A model generated the notes under the pieces. That model worked only from the letters and a program-made list of their open reading frames with translations. It did no database searches and had not been told where the DNA came from. From Leucaena leucocephala (taxonomy: Eukaryota > Streptophyta > Magnoliopsida > Fabales > Fabaceae), in assembly GCA_037074615.1 (NCBI GenBank), contig CM073560.1, forward strand, positions 6,083,501 through 6,147,500: DNA of 64,000 bases. The letters are read 5' to 3'. Shown in pieces: positions 61,650-64,000 of the stretch (within the stretch, counting starts at the first letter, position 1; the number at the start of each line of letters is the position of its first letter). The position numbers were made by a program, and so were the translations under genes.

Positions 61650-62580
61650 ATGAGGGGGAAATATGTTTTTATCAATGTTTTAATTATTTATTGATATCAT
61701 TTCTTGTTTAAAATACTTATTTTAGTCTAATATACAATTTTTTTTTGTGTCCTCTTATTATTGAAAGTAATCTTATTCAAAATATTATCAGACACTAAGT
61801 GTACTTTTTTTACTAGGGATTCAAACTGTAAGTCGTCACTTTATGAGAGATTAGACATTTATGCTAGATCCAACCCTTTGATAAAATTTAATGGGCTGAA
61901 TTGTCAAGAACTAAAGGCTAAATGGAAAAGCTACTGATCTATGTTTGACGTATAAGTCCAAACCCATTACAAAGGGGACATCGGACACGAATTGAAATAA
62001 AGAAAAGTATGGACAAGTATTTGTAATATAACCCTTCATTGCTGATAAAGGAAGTTGCATGGTAGTTTCTTTTTAAGGAAAATTATTTAGAGGTTCCATA
62101 GAAGTTGGTGATAGAGGTTCAATAAAAAGAAAATGAGGGGGAAATATATTTTTATCCACATTTTAATTATTTATTGATATCATTTCTTGTTTAAACTATT
62201 TATTTTAATATAACACACAATTTTTTATTAAGTATATACATATTTTTTTATTGGAGGTAATTTTATTCGAAGCACTGTCGGGCATTTTTTTTTAGTAAGG
62301 ATTCAAATTTTAGTTTATCACGTCATGAGTGACTAGACCTTTTCGCTAGATCTAACCCCTTGATCAAATTTAATGGGCTGAATGGAAAAGCTCCTAGCAT
62401 ATTTTTGACGGATAAGTCCAAACTCTTTACAAGAGGGACATTGGACACGAATTGAAATAAAGAAAAGTATGGACAAGTATTTGTAATATGCCCCTTCATT
62501 ACTGATAAAGGAAGTTTCATGGTGGTTTATGGGAAGAATTATTTAGAGGTCCATAGAAGATATTTAATCCACAAAAAGTT
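61650..62580 (+). repeat. Tandem duplication of about 480 bp
   Basis: 61650-62110 and about 62133-62580 are diverged direct repeats: both contain atgagggggaaatat, tattgatatcatttcttgt, ggacacgaattgaaataaag and agtatggacaagtatttgta. The paralogous region near TNL-2 (22130-22540) has one copy, so the duplication arose on the TNL-3 side. Confidence 0.7.
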
Positions 62581-63235
62581 CTAATGATAAGTGGGTAACA
62601 TAAATATGTTGTTATTTTTTATCGTGTGATTTATTATTATAGGCTGCTTAGTTGTTGTTAGACTTTAAGGTAATTAATTCTCTTTATAGGACCTCTAATT
62701 AATTCTCCCTTCTTTGTTTGTTTGTTTTTTTTTTTGGCAAAAAATGTGTGGTCATAGGTGGCAGACGGATAGCCAAATCATAAACCAAGAAAACAGTTTT
62801 CCTTTGCACCCATAAACTAAATCATTTGGTGTGTGTCTGATTGAAATGTGTGTATATCCTTCAGATCAAGGACCTCCAACAGTTTGGTAAAAAATAGAAG
62901 AACCTCCAACAGCCTCCTCTCAACTCCAAACACATGGATCTACAGAATCCTTGCGTTGCATTGAACTTTTCTGAGGTTGTATCCTCCTGGGAGGGACTTA
63001 AGGTATATACAAAACAGAGTGGGCTGATAATTAAAATCTGAATATGAAGATTGCTAACTAAATATAAGATTCTTGTTTGCTTTTAGAATCAAACAAAAAT
63101 TTGATTTCTGAATTTTTTTAAAAAAAAATGAAAAAGGGGACTATAATACAATTACTGAATTACAACAAATAAATCCATAAAAAGAAAATGAAATGTTAGG
63201 ACACCAAAGATAGAGAAACTCGATGACATGCCGCC

Positions 63236-63542
63236 TGTTAGAAGGTTGAATTAGTTAGGTGATTAGTGTTAATCACTTGGTTACTAGATGACCCTAAGTC
63301 TATATAAAGGGTCCTAGTCTATTGGTTAATTGTGTGGGATAGTGAGATCCTCACCATAGTGAGAGAGAGGGTAACTTGGGTCTCTCTCCACAAAATCTCA
63401 TAGGGTTATGGGATTAGTTTATCTCCCTCAAGTGAGGGTAGATTAGTGTGTAAACCCAAGTGGGTTTCCATGATATGTTGCTCTTGAATATAATATGATT
63501 CTTCATTTCTCTTCTCCTTATTTCTCTCCAAGAAAGTTAACA
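63236..63542 (+). mobile_element. Copia-type/TRIM-like LTR
   Basis: 307 bp, TGTTAGAAGG...AAGTTAACA, with a TATA box (tctatataaagg, about 63298-63309). The paralogous TNL-2 flank reads gaatgacatgccgaccaaag at this point (about 23190), an empty site. It is followed immediately by a primer-binding site, so this is the 5' LTR of an element extending rightwards past the window; the 3' LTR is not visible. Confidence 0.85.
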
Positions 63543-63553
63543 TGGTATCAGAG
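63543..63553 (+). other. Primer-binding site (initiator Met tRNA type)
   Basis: tggtatcagag directly after the LTR, the standard complement to the 3' end of plant initiator methionine tRNA used by Copia and TRIM elements. Confidence 0.85.
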
Positions 63554-63629
63554 GTGAGATGCAGAATGGAGTGCTCAAGAAGATCAAGAATTATCCAAGA
63601 ACTTGCAAGGTTTCCAAGTGACACACAGA

Positions 63630-64000
63630 TCTCTGGGAATGAAGTTGAGCAGCACTAGTGAAACCCAACGGCACCAATTTAGAAGCTGCTTCAATGATCT
63701 TATCAACTTTAGCGTCACTGATTCCTTTAATCTGCAGAAGGTCCTTTCTAGGAGAGAAAGCCACAGATTCAACCGTCCAAAGACCGGCATCTTTAAGTTT
63801 CTTAACGTCGGTGGCAGATATGCCTGATGTCTGAAGCTCTTCAACGGATAAAGGGCCATGTTGTAGCGCTTCAGCTTCTTCCTCCCGTTGGGCCTCCTTT
63901 TGGTGCCTTTGCCGCTCCATTTCTGGCCAAGAATCAAATTCTTCCTGAGCACTTTACAGAAAGAAGCAAAGAGGTGAGACTGCGATCGAGAGGAAGACGA
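63630..64000 (-). pseudogene. RAD51: RAD51 5' fragment (N-terminal 97 codons plus leader)
   Basis: Minus-strand ATG at 63920 opens a protein start with HGPLSVEELQTSGISATDV, VKKLKDAGLWTVESVAF, RKDLLQIKGISDAKVDK and KLVPLGFTSAAQLHSQR, the helix-hairpin-helix N-terminal domain of plant RAD51, the recombinase that forms filaments in homologous recombination. Similarity stops after QR (63630), before the Walker A ATPase core, and unrelated sequence leads to the retrotransposon primer-binding site. 63921-64000 looks like its 5' leader. It lies antisense in what should be the internal region of the LTR element. A Trp stands where many plant RAD51 proteins have Cys (DAGLC). As it lacks the ATPase it cannot be an active recombinase. 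Confidence 0.8.

Noticed and set aside
63630..64000. Intact host RAD51 gene running off the window
   Set aside because: Coding similarity stops at codon 97 and the sequence then meets a retrotransposon primer-binding site. Real exons would have to lie left of 63630 on this strand, where instead the LTR and the TNL-3 flank are found.

Overview
The window looks like nuclear DNA of a eudicot, most likely a legume. It is AT-rich and intron-dense, carries TIR-NB-LRR (TNL) resistance genes (absent from grasses), and is packed with plant Copia, Gypsy-type, RTE/L1, CACTA, Mutator-like, Tourist-like and SINE copies. The species cannot be named from sequence alone.

Layout. 1-7140: a broken TNL copy (TNL-1, minus strand, LRR/C-JID exons only), split by a 2-kb solo LTR and cut at its 5' side by an L1 fragment. 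7488-10503: a Tourist-like MITE carrying an RTE LINE. 11944-18584: TNL-2. 20.8-23.7 kb: duplicated spacer and NLR debris. 23.8-27.4 kb: a CACTA fossil with a Ulp1-type protease gene. 28.6-36.2 kb: protease debris, foldback copies and a 2.3-kb Mutator-like element. 36.6-40.4 kb: TNL-4, a wreck mixed with cyclophilin exons. 40.6-47.8 kb: a foldback element interrupted by a Copia element that sits between 0.54-kb direct duplications. 48418-55095: TNL-3. 55.1-63.2 kb: its upstream flank, paralogous to the flank of TNL-2. 63236-64000: an LTR and primer-binding site followed by an antisense RAD51 fragment. About 11.6 kb around TNL-2 and about 15 kb around TNL-3 are one segmental duplication, later diverged by insertions.

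Main result. TNL-3 can be read as one 13-exon gene of 4,224 nt (1,407 codons plus stop). Exon phases match at every junction: TIR, NB-ARC, LRR, LRR, C-JID, two linker exons, then six exons encoding a complete Ulp1/SENP-like C48 cysteine protease with His, Asp, Gln and Cys in place. TNL-2 has the same exons with the same phases, but a single TAG in the C-JID exon would stop translation before the protease. The protease exons share intron positions with the CACTA-borne protease at 23.8-26.6 kb. This suggests an NLR that acquired a transposon-type SUMO-protease-like domain at the DNA level. Transcription across the junction is the missing evidence.

No rRNA, canonical tRNA, CRISPR array or prokaryotic feature was seen. 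All exon boundaries were read by eye from splice consensus and frame continuity.
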